The notes below the pieces were generated by a model that was not told the origin of the DNA, made no database searches, and saw nothing but the letters and a program-made list of their open reading frames with translations. Positions 61,425 through 64,000 of a stretch of 64,000 bases of DNA are shown one piece after another. Position numbers and translations under genes: made by a program. The DNA comes from Paraburkholderia phenazinium (GTDB lineage Bacteria; Pseudomonadota; Gammaproteobacteria; Burkholderiales; Burkholderiaceae), in contig NZ_FSRM01000002.1 of the NCBI RefSeq assembly GCF_900141745.1, positions 2,108,001 to 2,172,000 on the forward strand, written 5' to 3'. How positions within the stretch are numbered: the stretch's first letter is position 1; every line of letters begins with the position of its first letter.

Positions 61425-62687
61425 ATGCAGCAGGCAGCGATGAGGCAGGCGACGGGTTCGCGGTGGTGGCGTATTGGCGGGGCATTGCTGACTGGTTTGT
61501 TTGTCGCCTATCTGGATCGCACGAATCTGTCGGTCGCTTTGCCATCGGTCGCACAGGACCTTGGTTTTTCTGGCGCACGGTTTCCGTTGATGTCCAGCTG
61601 GGTGTTGACCATCTTTTTGATCGGCTATGCATTGGCCAACGTCGTCGGAGGTGTGGCCACGCGCAAGCTCGAACCGAAGACAGTGGTGATGGCCAGCTTT
61701 GCGATATGGTCCACGGCGACTTTGTTCGCCGGCTTTGCGAATGGCGTTGCGGTGATGTTGATATGCCGCCTGATCCTGGGGATCGCTGAAGGCGTCTATT
61801 GGCCACAGATGTCGCGTTTCGTGCGTGACTGGTTCGCGCCTGACGAACTCAGCAAGGCAAATTCGATCATTCAGTACTACGGTCAATACCTTGCGCTCGC
61901 GACGGGATTTCTGTTGCTTACGCCGATTTACGATGCGTTCGGCTGGCGTACGCTGTTCTTCCTGACCGGCGCTATCGGTCTGGTGTTGATCGTGCCGATG
62001 TATGCAAAATGTCTGCGGCCTCGAAGCGAAGCGCCATTTGCCGAGCCGGAAAACGTCGCCGCCGTCGTGCCACTGACGTTCAATGCGGTTGGCGGTTGGG
62101 CATTCGTGTTGCTCGTTATCAGCTATATCACTCAGGGCATGCTGTTCTGGGGTATCACGTTGTGGGTGCCGATGGCGGTCAAGTCGATCGGTTTTAGCGG
62201 CGTCGCTCAAGCGCTGGCCAGTTCTGTCCCGTTCGTGGCCGCCATCCTGTTTGCCATTCCGATGTCGATGATCAGCGACCGCACCAACAAGCGCGTGTTG
62301 ATCGCCGGACTTGGGCTAATGATCCCGGGTGCGATGTTGCTGCTGCTACCCGAATTGCATAGCGGCTATGCGAAGCTTGGCCTTATCACGCTTGCACTCG
62401 GGCTATACGCCAGTAGCTATACACCCAATATCTGGTCGATCTTGCAACTGACCGCGCGGCCGTCGGCGATCGGCTCGGCATCCGGAATCATGAACGGCGT
62501 CGGGGCGGGGGGCGGCGGTACGATAGCCGGTTTCATGGTCGGGCTGCTGTATCGCGCGAGCGGCAGCTATATGCTGGGCTTCACTGTGCTCGGCGGCATC
62601 GTGATTTTCGGCGGTATTGCGCTGTTGGCGTCCGGTTGGATTGTTACGCACCGCAAGCCGGGCAGTTCCGTATCGCTTCAGTATTGA
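61425..62687 (+). CDS. MFS transporter, anion:cation symporter (ACS)-type
   Basis: A 420-residue MFS transporter with 12 membrane segments. FVAYLDRTNLSVALPSVAQD in the first helix and the GIAEGVYWPQMSRFVRDWF stretch resemble ACS-family organic anion carriers such as hexuronate, galactonate and phthalate transporters. It follows the fused ATPase by 20 bp on the same strand and may belong to the same regulon, giving two uptake systems for related substrates. The ATG at 61425 has GGGAGGATAGG upstream. Confidence 0.85.
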   Translation: MQQAAMRQATGSRWWRIGGALLTGLFVAYLDRTNLSVALPSVAQDLGFSGARFPLMSSWVLTIFLIGYALANVVGGVATRKLEPKTVVMASFAIWSTATLFAGFANGVAVMLICRLILGIAEGVYWPQMSRFVRDWFAPDELSKANSIIQYYGQYLALATGFLLLTPIYDAFGWRTLFFLTGAIGLVLIVPMYAKCLRPRSEAPFAEPENVAAVVPLTFNAVGGWAFVLLVISYITQGMLFWGITLWVPMAVKSIGFSGVAQALASSVPFVAAILFAIPMSMISDRTNKRVLIAGLGLMIPGAMLLLLPELHSGYAKLGLITLALGLYASSYTPNIWSILQLTARPSAIGSASGIMNGVGAGGGGTIAGFMVGLLYRASGSYMLGFTVLGGIVIFGGIALLASGWIVTHRKPGSSVSLQY

Positions 62688-62900
62688 ACCGCGGTCCAAT
62701 CATGGCCTGCGCGAAGTCCATGTGACGACGGCGGCCAATTGACGTTGGCAGATCGATTGCCATGAACAGGCAGCGTTTGCACGGTTCGACGTTACTTCAG
62801 GTAATAACTGAATTACCGCGGACCATGATGATTTCGTGTCGAAACTCGTCCAGAATAGGGGTTATCTCGATCACGACCGAAACTTCTGGGTGCGAAAGCA

Positions 62901-63542
62901 ATGAAACAGCCAATCAGAATCGATTTTGTCTCCGACGTAGCGTGCCCCTGGTGTGCCGTCGGTTTATCCTCGCTGCAACTCGCGTTGTCGCGACTTGGTG
63001 ATACGGTCGACGCCGAAATAGTCATGCACCCCTTCGAGCTGAATCCGCAGATGGTCGAGGAGGGTGAAGACCTCGTCGAACATATCGCAAAGAAATATGG
63101 GCGCACTCCGCAACAGGTGAGCGAGGCGCAGGCCGCGCTTCGCCAGCGTGGCGCGGATGTCGGCTTTACCTTCGGAACGCGTACGCGCATCTACAACACC
63201 TTCGATGCACACCGTCTGATCCATTGGGCCGGCATCAAAGGCAAACAGGTACAGCTTAAACAGGCGCTACTGCAGGCTTATCACGGCGAGGGCAGGCCCA
63301 CGAGTGACCATGACGTTCTGGTGGAGGCGGCGGAATCCGTGGGACTTGATGGCGCCGAGGCGCGTGCTGTTCTGGATGGCGGCGACTATGCCAATGAGGT
63401 TCGTGTAGAAGAAGAGCAGTACCAGGCAATGGGCATTCATTCTGTGCCGTCGATCATTTTCAACAATCGATACCTGCTGACGGGCGCACAACCCGCTGAC
63501 GTGTTCGAGAAAACCATTCAGCAGGTTCTGGCCGAGGGGTAG
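62901..63542 (+). CDS. DsbA family oxidoreductase, FrnE-like
   Basis: A 213-residue thioredoxin-fold protein with the catalytic CPWC motif (SDVACPWCAVG, residues 15-18) and the FrnE/2-hydroxychromene isomerase-like features HPFELNPQM, YNTFDAHRLIHWAG and the cis-proline in GIHSVPSIIFNNRYLLTGAQ. There is no signal peptide, so it acts in the cytoplasm, as expected for FrnE-type proteins. The physiological substrate is unknown. Confidence 0.88.
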   Translation: MKQPIRIDFVSDVACPWCAVGLSSLQLALSRLGDTVDAEIVMHPFELNPQMVEEGEDLVEHIAKKYGRTPQQVSEAQAALRQRGADVGFTFGTRTRIYNTFDAHRLIHWAGIKGKQVQLKQALLQAYHGEGRPTSDHDVLVEAAESVGLDGAEARAVLDGGDYANEVRVEEEQYQAMGIHSVPSIIFNNRYLLTGAQPADVFEKTIQQVLAEG

Positions 63543-63846
63543 TGTCTGGTTGAACCGAAATCTTGATTGAAGGGGGCGATCGGAGGTGAGCGGCATCGTT
63601 TGTCTCGTATATCATCGAGGCTCCCCGGTTGATCGAGAGCGACTGATATATGGGTTTAGATTTCAGATGCGCCAAATCGCGCGCTGACGACTATCCAATG
63701 CCGACGGATTTGCTGTTCGGTCATCACCGCGCAACGTGGTCGAGCGTACAGACTGCTAATGGAGCTTCGTGTTCTGGTTGAGGGGTTTGGACTCCTCGAC
63801 CCACCGCCAATATCCGGTTCAGACCGCGCACCGCGCAACCACAATG
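63543..63846. other. Intergenic region before the terminal partial gene
   Basis: 304 bp. The arms TATATCA (63608-63614) and TGATATA (63644-63650) form a widely spaced dyad, possibly coincidental. No gene or RNA is recognised; a minus-strand 77-codon frame crossing the end shows no similarity I know. Confidence 0.4.
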
Positions 63847-64000
63847 ATGAGTACATGGGTACATGAACTGCCGTTATGGTTGATGGCATTTGTCACTTTC
63901 GGTGCGATATTTCTTGCGGGCGCGGTCGTCCATTTCGTCACCGGATGGCTTGCTGCCGGTCGATATGCGCGATCGTTCAAGGCGATTTCGCCCGGTCTGC
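63847..64000 (+). CDS. Membrane protein, probable DUF4239 (partial)
   Basis: An open frame begins at ATG 63847 (an in-frame ATG lies at 63844) and runs off the window end. The first 51 residues contain one transmembrane helix (LWLMAFVTFGAIFLAGAVVH) and end RYARSFKAISPGL. The 'RAxxFKAxSPG' stretch directly after the first helix recalls the DUF4239 (bestrophin-like) membrane proteins. Only the N-terminus is seen, so the assignment is tentative. Confidence 0.55.
   Translation, partial: MSTWVHELPLWLMAFVTFGAIFLAGAVVHFVTGWLAAGRYARSFKAISPGL

Noticed and set aside
63656..63889. A 77-codon minus-strand frame near the right end.
   Set aside because: No recognisable motif, and it overlaps the start of the better supported plus-strand membrane protein.

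Overview
The window looks like an accessory, catabolism-rich replicon segment of a Burkholderiaceae bacterium, most likely Paraburkholderia, Caballeronia or Burkholderia. The evidence is high GC, DUF4148 and DUF2844/DUF3443 proteins, a Burkholderia-type porin tail, and a complete rhlA-rhlB-rhlC cluster carrying its own MFS efflux genes. I see no rRNA, tRNA, CRISPR array, replication origin or recognisable insertion sequence. The assignment is inference from gene content.

Layout. 1-5 kb: a porin tail, a DUF4148 protein, a phytanoyl-CoA dioxygenase-like gene divergent from a LacI regulator, and an OprD-type porin. 5.2-13.4 kb: an IclR regulator facing a six-gene minus-strand operon, made of a BMP-type (nucleoside-like) ABC importer followed by a ring-opening amidohydrolase (barbiturase/cyanuric acid hydrolase family) and an amidase. 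It reads as uptake plus hydrolysis of a nitrogen heterocycle. 13.9-15.0 kb: an orphan YhcG/DUF1016 PDDEXK nuclease whose reading frame contains a perfect 33-bp palindrome. 15.0-24.3 kb: a second catabolic module, with a polyamine-family ABC importer, a Rieske oxygenase with a bridging glutamate, a LysR regulator, and a divergent flavin monooxygenase-RidA-DUF1028 operon. Both promoter regions share two sequence blocks.

24.3-27.1 kb: an SDR with a divergent LysR regulator, and a PEP mutase/isocitrate lyase-family gene. 27.4-40 kb: a signalling block, with an 1816-residue kinase-ATPase-GAF-PAS-histidine kinase, a TraB/GumN protein, a periplasmic-propeller diguanylate cyclase and a PAS-GGDEF-EAL protein. 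40.5-48.7 kb: the rhamnolipid operon, rhlA - isoprenylcysteine-methyltransferase-like gene - rhlB - MFS exporter - rhlC - outer membrane factor - EmrA-like adaptor. The membrane methyltransferase between rhlA and rhlB is the most interesting feature of the window and suggests a modified, perhaps methyl-esterified, rhamnolipid or precursor.

48.7-50.6 kb: a DUF2844-DUF3443 pair; the DUF3443 lipoprotein carries two DTGS motifs like a two-lobed aspartic protease. 50.9-56.4 kb: a class II aldolase, an orphan MEDS-domain histidine kinase, a DHA2 exporter with a divergent LysR regulator, and a GST. 56.7-61.4 kb: a branched-chain-type ABC importer whose two ATPases are fused. The window ends with an ACS-type MFS transporter, a FrnE-like DsbA-family protein and the start of a probable DUF4239 membrane protein.

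Nearly every regulator (LacI, IclR, three LysR) lies beside the genes it probably controls. Starts were moved inward from the longest reading frame wherever a Shine-Dalgarno sequence or a 4-bp stop/start overlap supported it.
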